Of a stretch of 64,000 nt of DNA, positions 42,244 to 53,863 are shown in pieces (position 1 is the stretch's first letter; each line of letters begins with the position of its first letter). This stretch comes from Zea mays (Eukaryota > Streptophyta > Magnoliopsida > Poales > Poaceae). The notes beneath the pieces are model-generated. The model had not been told where the DNA came from. It ran no database searches and saw only the letters and a list, made by a program, of their open reading frames with translations. The stretch is taken from assembly GCF_902167145.1 (NCBI RefSeq), contig NC_050098.1:33164501-33228500 (forward strand). The letters are read 5' to 3'. Both the position numbers and the translations under genes were made by a program.

Positions 42244-43433
42244 TGAAAGGGAAATGTGCCCTTGGGCCATTTCTATAAGATTTTGGTGATTAAGTGCCCA
42301 ACACACATTAAGGGAATGAGTATATGCCAAAGGGTGGACAAAGTGCAAATCAATACAAAGGTATGATTCTAGACTTAGTACATTGGTTTTTGTGTACTAA
42401 CATATTTGTCTAAGTGCTAGAATCAGAGAAAAGACAATTGGAAAAGACTTGGCTCAAGCAGCCAAGACTCTGCTCAGTCTGGGTGCACCGGACTGTCCGG
42501 TGGTGCACCGGACAGTGTCCGATGCGCCAGGCTGGCTCTGGTGAAAAGGCCGCTCTCGGGAATTCGTCGGCGGCGTACGGCTAAAATTCACCGGACTGTC
42601 CGTTAAGCCAACGGTCGGCCGCGCAATCCGCGCGTGACGCGTGGCTGGGCCAATGGTCTGAAGGGGGCACCGGACTGTCCGGTGCGCCAACGGCTCCAAG
42701 TCTTCAACGGTCGGCTGCGCCAGAATAGGAAAGAAATCCGCACCGAACAGTGTCTGGTGGTGCACCGGACTGTCCGGTGCGCCAGTCGACAGAAGGCAAG
42801 AATTGCCTTCCTGGAATGCTCTCAACGACTCCTAGCTGCCTTGGGGCTATAAAAGGGCCCCCTAGGCGCATGGAGGAAGACACCAAGCACACTTTGAGCA
42901 TTCTTGATCATTCTCACTCCGACTTTGCGCACTCGTTTGACATTCTTAGTGATTTGAGCTCCGTTCTAGTGGTGAACTTTGTGATACTCATTTGAGCTCA
43001 ATTCTTGGCTGTGTGTGCGTATTTGCTGTGGATTTGAGTGTGTTGCTTCCCTCCCTTACTCTAGTGCTTTCACTTTGATTCTTATTGTAAGGGTGAGAGA
43101 CTCCAAGTTGTGGAGATTCCTCACAAGCGGGAAAGAGTAAAGAAAGAAGAACACCGTGGTATTCAAGTTGATCACTGGATCACTTGAGAGGGGTTGAGTG
43201 CAACCCTCGTCCGTTGGGATGCCACAACGTGGAGTAGGCAAGTTTTGTACTTGGCCGAACCACGGGATAAATTCTTGTGTCTCTTGTGCTTGTTCTCACT
43301 GTGTCTATTGTATTTCACAAGAGATCTCCTATAACCACTTGATTTCATTGTGCTAACTCTTAATCAAGTTTTATGGTCTTAAGTGTTAAGTTTTTACAGG
43401 ATCACCTATTCACCCCCCCTCTAGGTGCTCTCA
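42244..43433 (+). repeat. B 5' LTR
   Basis: 1190 bp, TGAAAGGGAAATGTGCCC at the start and GGTGCTCTCA at the end. It has a TATA box (TATAAAAG, 42848-42855) preceded by a cluster of short palindromes of the type CACCGGAC-TGTCCGGTG (42484-42783), and a C-rich CACCCCCCCTCTAGG near the end. It is shorter than the 3' LTR, mainly because the palindrome region has lost repeated GGTCGGCC-containing units. Confidence 0.92.
42484..42783. repeat. Cluster of short palindromes in B 5' LTR
   Basis: At least four copies of ACCGGACTGTCCGGT or near variants occur upstream of the TATA box, able to form hairpins of about seven base pairs. Equivalent clusters occur in the 3' LTR (49950-50280) and in A's LTR (50942-51270). 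Palindromic repeats in this position are known for Sirevirus LTRs and may bind regulators. Confidence 0.75.
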
Positions 43434-43435
43434 AT

Positions 43436-43448
43436 TGGTATCAGAGTC
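43436..43448 (+). other. B primer binding site (initiator tRNA-Met)
   Basis: TGGTATCAGAGTC, two bases after the LTR. It is complementary to the 3' end of plant initiator tRNA-Met, the standard copia primer. Confidence 0.9.
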
Positions 43449-43500
43449 GTTCTCTTCAAGAAAGCGTTCTCTTCAAGAAAGGGACTAATCGCCCGAAGAG

Positions 43501-45876
43501 ATGGATCCTAAGGGAAAGGGGATGGTGGTCAACGACAATGAGAAGGAGTCCATCTTCAACGAGCCAAGGGACGACAAAGTCAATGACTCCGGCTCGAGTC
43601 AAAAGAAGATAGATGGAAAGAAAAAAAAGGCGCATCAGGAAGGTTGTCTACTACGACAGCGACGAATCTTCCTCTTCTCAAAAGGACGACGAATACGAGG
43701 AGAAAAAGAAAACGGTTAACTCGAACTTTTCTTTTGATTACTCTCGTATTCCGCATAATTCCAATGCTCATTTGCTTTCTATTCCACTTGGTAAACCTCC
43801 TCACTTTGATGGAGAGGACTACGGATTTTGGAGTCACAAAATGCGTAGTCATTTGTTCTCTCTTCATCCAAGTATATGGGAGATAGTATAAAACAGAATG
43901 CAATTTGATAGTTCGGATAATTCTATGTTTATCAATGAACAAATCCATAAGAATGCACAAGCTACTACTGTTCTTCTAGCATCCTTGTGGAGGGAAGAAT
44001 ACAATAAGGTGAGCGGCTTGGACAATGCCAAGCAGATCTGGGACACCCTCAAGATCTCTCATGAAGGGAACAACGTCACCATGCTCACCAAGATGGAGTT
44101 GGTGGAAGGCGAACTAGGAAAGTTCGCAATGATCAGGGGGGAGAAGCCAACCCAAATGTATAACAGGCTAAAGACCCTCGTCAACAAAATAAGGAGCTAT
44201 GGAAGCACGCGATGGACGGACCACGGCGTCGTCCGACTTATGCTAAGGTCCTTCACTGTTCTTGATCCTCATCTTGTTAACTCTATTCGTGAGAATCCTA
44301 GGTACACCAAGATGACGCCCGAGGAAATACTTGGAAAGTTTGTAAGCGGGCGGATGATGATCAAGGAGGCAAGATACGTTGATGATGCGTTGAATGGCCC
44401 AATCCACGAGCCTCAAACCGTTGCTCTCAAAGCAACAAGGAGCAGGGAGGCGCTACCTAGCAAGGTGGCGCAAGTTGAGGCGGCCGGGCTTAATGAGGAA
44501 GAAATGGCCCTCATCATCAAGCGTTTCAAGACGGCGCTCAAAGGTCGCAAGGAGCATCCCAACAAGAGCAAGGCGAAGGGAAAGCGCTCCTGCTTCAAGT
44601 GTGGTAAAGTTGGTCACTTTATTGCTAATTGTCCCAATAATGATAGTGACCAGGATCAAGAAAAAAAGAGGGAAAAGAAGAAGACTTACAAGAAGGCTAA
44701 GGGCGAGGCACACCTTGGCAAGGAGTGGAACTCGGATTGTTCATCATCCAACTCCGACGACGAAGGACTCGCCGCCTCGGCCTTCAACAAATCGTCCCTC
44801 TTCCCAACGAGCATCACACATGCCTAATGGCAAAGGAGAAGAAGGTAAGTACTCGAAATAATACTACATATGCTTCTTCAAGTGATGATGAATCTAGTGA
44901 TGATGAAATAGACTATGCATGTTTATTCAAAGGATTAGATAGAACTAAAATTGATAAGATCAATGAATTGATTGATGCTTTGAATGAGAAGAATAGACTT
45001 TTAGAAAAGCAAGAAGATCTTTTATATGAAGAGCATGATAAATTTGTAAGTGCGCAAAATTCTCTTGCTTTAGAAGTTAAAAGAAATGAAATGCTTTCAT
45101 GTGAATTGTCTACATGTCATGAATCCATTTCTAGCTTAAAGAGTATCAATGATGACTTGAATGCTAAGTTAGAAATAGCTAATAAATCAACCTATTGTGT
45201 AGACCATGTTGTGATTTGCAATAGGTGTAAAGATTTTAATGTTGATGCTTGTAGTGAACACCTAGTTTCCATTTCTAAATTAAATGATGAAGTGACTAGT
45301 CTTAATGCTCAACTTAAGACTAGCAAAAGTGAATTTGATAAACTAAAATTTGCAAGGGATGCCTACACTATTGGTAGACACCCCTCAATTAAGGATGGAC
45401 TTGGCTTTAAGAGAGAAGCCAATAACTTAACAAGTCATAAGGCTCCCATTCCCGCCAAGGAGAAAGGGAAGGCTCCTATGACAAATAGTGCTCAAAAGAA
45501 CCATGCTTTCATGTACCATGATAGGAGATATTCTAGAAATGTTCATCATGATAGAAGTTGTAATGCTTATGATTCAAATGCCATGTTTGCTTCAAGTTCG
45601 TCCTATGTGCATGGTAGATATATGCCTAGGAAAAATGTCATTCATCATATACCTAGGAGAAATATTGCTCATGCTCCTAGGAAAATTAATGAACCTTCTA
45701 CAATTTATCATGCTTGCAACGCTTCCTTTGCGATTTGTAGAAAGGATAAGAAGGTGATTGCTAGGAAATTAGGGGCAAAATGCAAGGGAGATAAAACTTG
45801 CATTTGGGTCCCTAAGATCATTGTTACTAACCTTGTAGGACCCAACAAGAGTTGGGTACCTAAGACCCAAGCCTAA
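43501..45876 (+). pseudogene. B gag and following coiled-coil region (broken)
   Basis: The start is the ATG at 43501 (MDPKGKGMVVND). A frameshift in a run of eight A near 43620 moves the reading to the next frame (KVVYYDSDESSSSQKDD). That frame has a TAA at 43889-43891, then continues with the copia gag core (UBN2-like: QIWDTLKISHEG, MLRSFTVLDPHLV) and a CCHC zinc knuckle (CFKCGKVGHFIANC). Near 44805 a further frameshift leads to a coiled-coil region of about 350 residues (DKINELIDALNEKNRLLEKQ, later CKDFNVDACSEHLVS), as in the long gag of Sireviruses, ending at 45876. Confidence 0.85.
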
Positions 45877-45889
45877 ATTTGCCTTGCAG

Positions 45890-48800
45890 GTTTATGCATC
45901 CGGGGGCTCAAGCTGGATTATCGACAGCGGATGCACAAACCACATGATGGGGGGAGAAGAAAATGTTCACCTCCTACGTCAAGAACAAAGATTCCCAAGA
46001 TTCAATCATATTCGGTGATGGGAACCAAGGCAAGGTTAAAGGACTAGGAAAGATTGCTATTTCATCCGAGCACTCCATTTCTAATGTGTTTTTAGTTGAG
46101 TCGCTCGGGTATAACTTGTTGTCCGTTAGTCAACTTTGTAATATGAGTTATAATTGCTTATTCACAAATGTAGATGTATCTGTCTTTAGAAGAAGTGATG
46201 GTTCATTAGCTTTTAAGGGTGTACTAGACGACAAACGTTATTTAGTTGATTTTGCAAAAGAGGAGGCCGGTCTAGATGCATGCTTAATAGCTAAGACTAG
46301 CATGGGCTGGTTGTGGCATCGCCGTTTAGCACATGTGGGGATGAAGAACCTTCACAAACTTCTAAAGGGAGAACATGTGTTAGGTCTAACAAATGTGACT
46401 TTCAAAAAAGATAGACCTTGTGCAGCTTGTCAAGCAGGTAAACAGGTCGGAAGCTCTCATCATATCAAAAATGTGATGACCACGTCAAGACCTTTGGAGT
46501 TACTTCATATGGACCTCTTCGGACTCGTCGCCTACCTAAGCATAGGAGGAAGTAAGTATGGTCTTGTTATAGTTGATGATTTTCCCGCTTCACTTGGGTA
46601 TTCTTTTTGCAGGATAAATCTGAAACCCAAGGGACCCTGAAGCGCTTCCTAAGGAGAGCTCAAAATGAGTTTGAGCTCAAGGTGAAAAAGATAAGGAGCG
46701 ACAACGTGTCCGAGTTCAAGAATCTTCAAGTGGAGGAGTTCCTTGAGGAGGAAGGAATCAAGCACGAGTTCTCCGCTCCCTACACACCACAGCAAAACGG
46801 TGTGGTAGAGAGGAAGAACAGGACACTCATAGACATGGTGAGGACAATGCTTGGAGAGTTCAAGACGCCCGAGCGGTTTTGGTCGGAAGCCGTGAACACG
46901 GCTTGCCACGCCATAAACCGGGTCTATCTTCATCGCCTCCTCAAGAAGACTTCGTATGAGCTTCTAACCGGTAACAAACCCAACGTTTCATACTTTCGTG
47001 TATTTGGGAGCAAATGTTATATTCTAGTGAAGAAAGGTAGAAATTCTAAGTTTGCTCCCAAAGATGTAGAAGGGTTTTTATTAGGTTATGACTCAAATAC
47101 AAAGGCGTATAGGGTCTTCAACAAATCATCGGGTTTGGTTGAAGTCTCTAGCGACGTTGTATTTGATGAGACTAATGGCTCTCCAAGAGAGCAAGTTGTT
47201 GATCTTGATGATATAGATGAAGAAGATGTTCCAACGGCCGCCATACGTACCATGGAAATTGGAGATGTGCGACCACAGGAACAAACGGAACAATATTAAC
47301 CTTCTTCCTCAACAATGGTGCAACCCCCATCTCAAGATGATGAACAGGTTCATCAAGAAGAGGCGTGTAATCAAGGGGAAGCACAAGATAATCCTGTTAT
47401 GGAGGAAGAAGCACCTCAAGCCCCTCCAACTCAAGTTCGAGCGACGATTCAAAGGAATCATCCCGTCGACCAGATATTGGGTGATATTAGCAAGGGAGTA
47501 ACTACTCGCTCTAGATTAGTTAATTTTTGTGAGCATTACTCTTTTGTCTCTTCTATTGAGCCTTTCAGGGTAGAAGAGGCCTTGCTAGATCCGGACTGGG
47601 TGTTGGCCATGCAGGAAGAGCTCAACAATTTCAAGAGAAATGAAGTTTGGACACTGGTGCCACGTCCCAAGCAAAACGTTGTGGGAACCAAGTGGGTATT
47701 CCGCAACAAACAAGACGAGCACAGAGTGATGACAAGGAACAAGGCTAGACTTGTGACAAAAGGTTATGCCCAAGTCGCAGGTTTGGACTTTGAGGAGACT
47801 TTTGCTCCTGTGGCTAGGCTAGAGGCAATTCACATATTGTTAGCCTATGCCGCTCACCATTCTTTCATGTTATTCCAAATGGATGTGAAGAGCGCCTTCC
47901 TTAACGGACCAATCAAGGAGGAGGTGTACGTAGAGCAACCCCCTGGATTTGAGGATGAACGGTACCCCGACCACGTGTGTAAGCTCTCTAAGGCGCTCTA
48001 TGGACCTAAGCAAGCCCCAAGAGCATGCAGGGTGATGACTCAAAAGTTTGAAATGTCGATGATGGGCGAGTTGAACTACTTCCTTGGGTTCCAAGTGAAG
48101 CAACTCAAGGACAACACTTTCATCTCCCAAACGAAGTACACGCAAGACTTGATCAAGCGGTTTGGGATGAAGGACGCCAAGCCCGCAAAGTCTCCAATGG
48201 GAATTGACGGACACGTCGACCTCAACAAAGGAGGTAAGTCCGTTGATCAAAAAGCATACCAGTCTATGATAGGTTCCTTACTTTACTTATGTGCTAGTAG
48301 ACCGGATATTATGCTTAGTGTATGCATGTGTGCTAGATTTCAATCCGATCCAAGGGAGTGTCACCTAGTGGCCGTGAAGCGAATTCTTAGATATTTAGTT
48401 GCTACGCCTTGCTTCGGGATCTGGTATCCAAAGGGGTCTACCTTTGACTTAATTGGATATTCAGACTCCGATTATGCTGGGTGCAAGGTCGATAGGAAGA
48501 GTACATCAGGGACGTGCCAATTCTTAGGAAGGTCCCTGGTGTCTTGGAGTTCTAAGAAACAAACTTCTGTTGCCCTATCCACCGCTGAGGCCGAGTATGT
48601 TGCCGCAGGTCAGTGTTGCGCACAACTACTTTGGATGAGGCAAACCCTCCGGGACTTTGGCTACAATCTGAGCAAAGTCCCACTCCTATGTGATAATGAG
48701 AGTGCAATCCGCATGGCGGATAATCCTATTGAACACAGCCGCACAAAGCACATAGACATTCGGCATCACTTTTTGAGAGACCACCAGCAAAAGGGAGATA

Positions 48801-48925
48801 TCGAAGTATTTTATGTTAGCACCGAGAACCAGGTAGCCGATATCTTTACCAAGCCTCTAGATGAGCAGACCTTTTGCAGGCTGCGTAGTGAACTAAATGT
48901 CTTAGATTCGCGGAACTTGGATTGA
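45890..48925 (+). pseudogene. B pol: protease, integrase, RT without YVDD, RNase H (broken)
   Basis: The protease motif WIIDSGCTNHM (near 45920) is followed within 30 bases by a frameshift. The integrase zinc finger (LWHRRLAHVGMKNLH ... CAACQAGK) and first catalytic Asp (LLHMDLFG) are present. A one-base frameshift near 46570 falls between this and the rest of integrase (IRSDNVSEFKN, TPQQNGVVERKNR). A TAA at 47297-47299 separates integrase from RT in one frame. In RT the segment between QAPRA and VMTQKFEM is missing (about 60 residues in relatives, including YVDD, near 48030). RNase H ([11 protein letters not shown]) is intact to the stop at 48925. Confidence 0.88.
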
Positions 48926-49709
48926 TTTATAGCATACATGTGTTTTATGCCTTGATCATGTTCCTTATGCATTTTGTTGTTTATTTATGGTGCTCAAGTT
49001 GTACAAACAATCCCCGGACCTCACAAGTCCATTTGCAAGTGATGCACATATTTAGGGGGAGATGTGCTACAACTTGACTCTTTGGGACTAACCATGTGCT
49101 TAAGTGTTCTTAAATTAGACTCAAAGGTGGATTGAAAGGGAAAGGTGGACTTGGACCATGAAAGACTTCCACTGCACTCTGATAAGGGGGTAACTTACTC
49201 CAAGTTCATCTCCATGTCTCTTATTGCCTTTTGCTCTTAAGTGACAATTTTGGTGAGGCAATGGGGTTTAAGGGCCAAAAATGATCCTGTTTTGGTGTTT
49301 GATGCCAAAGGGGGAGAAATTAAGGGCCAAAGCAACAAATGGATCAGCTACCACTTGAGAATTTTGAAAATAGTAGAGTTAGGACTTTTGATTTGTCAAA
49401 ATTCTAAATATCTCTTTTTATCAAAAGTTGGTCTCTTGCGGGGAATGGTTGATTATGGGAAATAGGGGGAGTTTTTGAATCAGTGATCAATTTCTCTTGG
49501 AATATCTTTCTCTATGCCTCAACAAGTGAATTTGACTTAGAGATAGGAAATTGTGTTTGATTTGCAAAAACAAACCTAGTGGTGGCAAAGAATGATCCAA
49601 ATATGCCAAATTTGAATCAAAACAAATTTGTGTTCTCATCTGCATTGATGTTGCACTTCTTTTAGTTGCTTTTTGTTGTGTTGGCATAAATCACCAAAAA
49701 GGGGGAGAT
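48926..49709 (+). other. B spacer with multiple polypurine-tract motifs
   Basis: 784 non-coding bases between pol and the 3' LTR. Purine runs of PPT type occur at 49054-49061, 49308-49317, 49464-49471 and, as the real plus-strand primer, AAAAAGGGGGAGAT at 49696-49709 directly before the LTR. Repeated PPTs in this position are a described hallmark of Sireviruses. Confidence 0.75.
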
Positions 49710-50941
49710 TGAAAGGGAAATGTGCCCTTGGGCCATTTCTATAAGATTTTGGTGATTAAGTGCCCAACACACATTAAGGGAATGAGTATATGCGAAAGGG
49801 TGGACAAAGTGCAAATCAATACAAAGGTATGATTCTAGACTTAGTACATTGGTTTTTGTGTACTAACATATTTGTCTAAGTGCTAGAATCAGAGAAAAGA
49901 CAATTGGAAAAGACTTGGCTCGAGCAGCCAAGACTCTGCTCAGTCTGGGTGCACCGGACTGTCCAATGGTGCACCGGACAGTGTCCGGTGCGCCAGGCTG
50001 GCTCTGGTGAAAAGGCCGCTCTCGGGAATTCGTCGGTGGCGTACGACTAAAATTCACCGGACTGTCCGGTGTGCACCGGACTTTCCGGTGAGCCAACGGT
50101 CGGCCGAGCCAACGGTCGGCCGCGCAATCCGCGCGTGACGCGTGGCCGGGCCAACGGTCTGAAGGGGGCACCGGACTGTCCGGTGTGCACCGGACAGTGT
50201 CCAGTGCGCCAACGGCTCCAAGTCTTCAACGGTCGGCTGCACCAGAATAGGAAAGAAATCCGCATCGGACTGTCTGGTGCGCCAGTCGACAGAAGGCAAG
50301 AATTGCCTTCCTGGAATGCTCTCAACGGCTCCTAGTTGCCTTGGGGCTATAAAAGGAACCCCTAGGCGCATGGAGGAAGACACCAAGCACACTTTGAGCA
50401 TTCTTGATCATTCTCACTCCGACTTTGTGCACTCGTTTGACATTCTTAGTGATTTGAGCTCCGTTCTAGTGGTGAACTGTGTGATACTCATTTGATCTCA
50501 ATTCTTGGCTGTGTGTGTGTGTGCGCGTATTTGCTGTGGATTTGAGTGTGTTGCTTCCCTCCCTTACTCTAGTGCTTTCACTTTGATTCTTATTGTAAGG
50601 GTGAGAGACTCCAAGTTGTGGAGATTCCTCACAAGCGGGAAAGAGTATAGAAATAAGAATACCGTGGTATTCAAGTTGATCATTGGATCACTTGAGAGGG
50701 GTTGAGTGTAACCCTCGTCCATTGGGACGCCACAACGTGGAGTAGGCAAGTTTTGTACTTGGCCGAACCACGGGATAAATCCTCGTGTCTCTTGTGCTTG
50801 TTCTCACTGTGTCTATTGTATTTCACAAGAGATCTCCTATAACCACTTGATTTCATTGTGCTAACTCTTAATCAAGTTTTGTGGTCTTAAGTGTTAAGTT
50901 TTAACAGGATCACCTATTCACCCCCCCTCTAGGTGCTCTCA
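49710..50941 (+). repeat. B 3' LTR
   Basis: 1232 bp, same ends as the 5' LTR, TATA box TATAAAAG at 50348-50355. Substitutions against the 5' LTR are few, but there are several indels, mostly in the palindrome cluster. It is followed by the AGTGT duplication. Confidence 0.92.
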
Positions 50942-51455
50942 AGTGTCCTGTGTGCCGCCACGTCACCCAACCGTTAGGGTTCGGAGCTCGGGCGACCGTT
51001 AGAGCTTTGTCTTCTTGCGGCACCGGACAGTCCGGTGCCCCTCTTACTTCGCTGCTCTGACTTCTGCGCGACACTATTGCTCACTGTAGCTCCTGTCAGA
51101 GTCGACCGTTGCGTGAGTTAGCCGTTGCTCCGCTGGCACACCGGTCAGTCTGGTGAATTATAGCGGAGCGGGCCTGCGTTTTCCCGAGAGTGGCTACTTT
51201 GGGTTTGTACGGGCATGGTGCACCGAACACTGTCCGATGGCACACCGGACAGTCCGGTGCGCCAGTCCACAACACATTCAAGTCTTCGCTCCGTTTCAAA
51301 TTTAGTCCCTAACTTGAATCTTTTATTGGTTTGTGTTGAACCTTTTGCACCTGTAATACATGAGTTCAAGAGCAAACCAGTTAGTCCATATGTTTGTGTT
51401 GATGATCAACCACCAAAATTAATTATGGGAAAAGGTTAACCCTATTTCCCTTTCA
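50942..51455 (-). repeat. A 3' LTR, outer part (starts TGAAAGGG)
   Basis: On the minus strand the LTR begins TGAAAGGGAAATAGGG at 51455, directly after the polypurine tract. It contains several CACCGGACAGTCCGGTG-type palindromes (51018-51035, 51243-51262). It is interrupted at 50942 by B. Confidence 0.8.
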
Positions 51456-52378
51456 ATCTCCCCCTTTTTGGTGATTGATGCCAACACAAACCAAAGCAAA
51501 TAACAAGTGCAGAAATGTAACTAGTTTGCATTTACAATGTGCATAGGTTACTTGGAGTTAAACTAATTGAATATCTCACTAAATTTGAATGGCTTGCTTT
51601 TCTTATATTTAACATTTTGGACCACATTTGCACGACTTGTTTTGTTTTTGCAAATCTTTTTGGAAAATCTTTTCAAAGTCTTTTGCAAATAGTCAAAGGT
51701 ATATGAGTAAGATTGCAAGAAGCATTTTCAAGATTTTGAAATTTCTCCCCTTGTTTCAAATGCTTTTCCTTTGACTAAATAAAACTCCCCCTGAATGAAA
51801 TTCTCCTTTTAGCTTTCAAGAGGGTTTTTGAAATGGATATCAATTTGAAAATTGACCTTTAAAGATACCAATTGAAGGATTGATTGTGAATTGGATACCA
51901 ATTTTGAAAATATATCTTTAAAGATACCAATTTTAAGAGATTGCCGTGACATAGATACCAATGTGAAAAATAGCAATTAAAACTTCATTTCAAATTTTTT
52001 TGAAATTATGGTGGTGCAGTCCTTTTGCTTTGGGCTTAATACTTTCTCCCCCTTTGGCATTAATCGCAAAAAATGGAGACTTTGAGAGCCCTTTAATATT
52101 TTCCCCCCATCGGTAAAGGAAATATGAGTGAAGGATTATACCAATTTGGAGAGTGTGGAGGAACAACGACAAAGAGGTAAATGATACCGTCAGAGTTGAG
52201 TGGAAGCCTTGTCTTTGCCGAATACTCCATTTCCCTTTCAATCTACGACTTAGTATAGAAATACACTTGAAAACTCATTAGTAGTAGCCTTGGTACAAGA
52301 ATAATAAGAAATATGCATTTGTACCAAGAAGAAAGAGACATGATCAAAGGTATATAAATGAGCTATGTGGGCAATGTT
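51456..52378 (-). other. A spacer between pol and 3' LTR with polypurine motifs
   Basis: Non-coding. On the minus strand AAAAAGGGGGAGAT (51469-51456) adjoins the LTR, and further purine runs occur near 51787, 52046-52055 and 52104. The layout is the same as the spacer of B. Confidence 0.7.
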
Positions 52379-53858
52379 TCAATCAAAGTTCCGAGAATCA
52401 AGTATATTTAGCTCATTCCTAAGTTTGCTAAAGGTTTTCTCATCTAGTGGCTTGGTAAAGATATCGGCTAATTGGTTTTGGGTGTTAACATAAGCAATTT
52501 CTATATCTCCCTTTTGTTGGTGATCCCTCAGAAAGTGATATCGAATGTCCATGTGCTTAGTGCGGCTATGTTCAACGGGATTATCCGCCATGCGGATTGC
52601 ACTCTCATTATCACATAGGAGAGGGACTTTGCTCAATTTGTAGCCATAGTCCCTGAGGGTTTGCCTCATCCAAAGTAATTGCGCACAACAGTGGCCTGCA
52701 GTAATGTACTCGGCTTCGGCGCTGGAAAGAGCTACTGAGTTTTGTTTCTTTGAAGCCCATGACACCAGGGATCTCCCCAGAAACTGACAAGTCCCTGATG
52801 TGCTCTTCCTATCAATCTTACACCCTGCCTAATCGGCATTGGAATATCCTATTAAATCAAAGGTGGATCCCTTAGGATACCAAAGCCCAAACTTAGGAGT
52901 GTAGACTAAATACCTTAGGATTCTCTTCGTGACCCTAATGTGAACTTTCTTAGGATCGGCCTGGAACCTTGCACACATGCATACGGAAAGCATAATATCC
53001 GGTTGAGATGCACATAAGTAGAGTAAGGATCCTATCATCGACCGATATACCTTTTGATCTACGGATTTACCTCCCGTGTCGAGGTCGAGATGCCCATTTG
53101 TTCCCATGGGTGTCTTGATGGGTTTACCATCCTTCATCCCAAACTTCTTAAGTATGTCTTGAATGTACTTTGTTTGGCTGATGAAGGTGCCATCTTGGAG
53201 TTGCTCGATTTGAAATCCTAGGAAATACTTCAACTCCCCCATCATAGACATCTCGAATTTTTGAATCATGATCCTACTAAACTCTTCACAAGTTGATTTG
53301 TTAGTAGACCCAAATATAATATCATCAACATAAATTTGGCATATAAACAAATCTTTTGCAACAGTTTTAGTAAAGAGAGTAGGATCGACTTTTCTGACTT
53401 TGAAGCCATTAGTGATAAGAAAATCTCGCAGGCATTCATACCATGCTCTTGGGGCTTGCTTGATCCCATAAAGCGCCTTTGAGAGCTTATATACATGATT
53501 AGGGTACTCACTATCTTCAAAGCTGGGAGGTTGCTCAATATAGACCTCTTCCTTGATAGGTCCATTGAGGAAGGCACTTTTCACGTCCATTTGATAAAGC
53601 TTAAAGTCATGGTAAGTAGCATAGGCAAGTAATATTCGAATTGACTTAAGCCTAGCTACGGGTGCATAAGTTTCATCAAAGTCCAAACCTTCGACTTGTG
53701 AATAACCTTTGGTCACAAGTCGAGCTATGTTTCTTGTCACCACACCATGCTCATCTTGCTTGTTGTGGAATACCCACTTGGTACCTACAACATTTTGGTT
53801 AGGACTTGGAACTAAATGCCATACCTCATTCCTCTTGAAGTTGTTGAGTTCCTCTTGC
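52379..53858 (-). pseudogene. A pol C-terminal part: RT and RNase H (one stop)
   Basis: The copia RT starts at the [15 protein letters not shown] block and includes the catalytic YVDD in CQIYVDDIIFGSTN, so unlike B the active site is present. An in-frame TAG (52831-52829) lies in the conserved region after IGYSNAD, just before the KSTSGTC block. RNase H continues in the same frame ([25 protein letters not shown]) to the stop at 52379. The upper end is cut by element C, whose duplication ATTGC (53859-53863) overlaps the coding sequence. Confidence 0.88.
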
Positions 53859-53863
53859 ATTGC

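Larger units (their letters stand above)
42244..50941 (+). mobile_element. Sirevirus-type Ty1/copia element B (Ji/Opie-like), complete but inactive
   Basis: 8.7 kb with two LTRs (42244-43433 and 49710-50941) and a perfect 5-bp duplication AGTGT (42239-42243, 50942-50946). Order: LTR, tRNA-Met primer site, gag, a long coiled-coil region, protease, integrase, RT, RNase H, a long spacer with several polypurine motifs, LTR. This order (integrase before RT) is Ty1/copia, and the extended gag, multiple polypurine motifs and LTR palindromes are Sirevirus features. All coding regions are broken and the RT active site is deleted. The Ji versus Opie assignment is uncertain. Confidence 0.92.
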
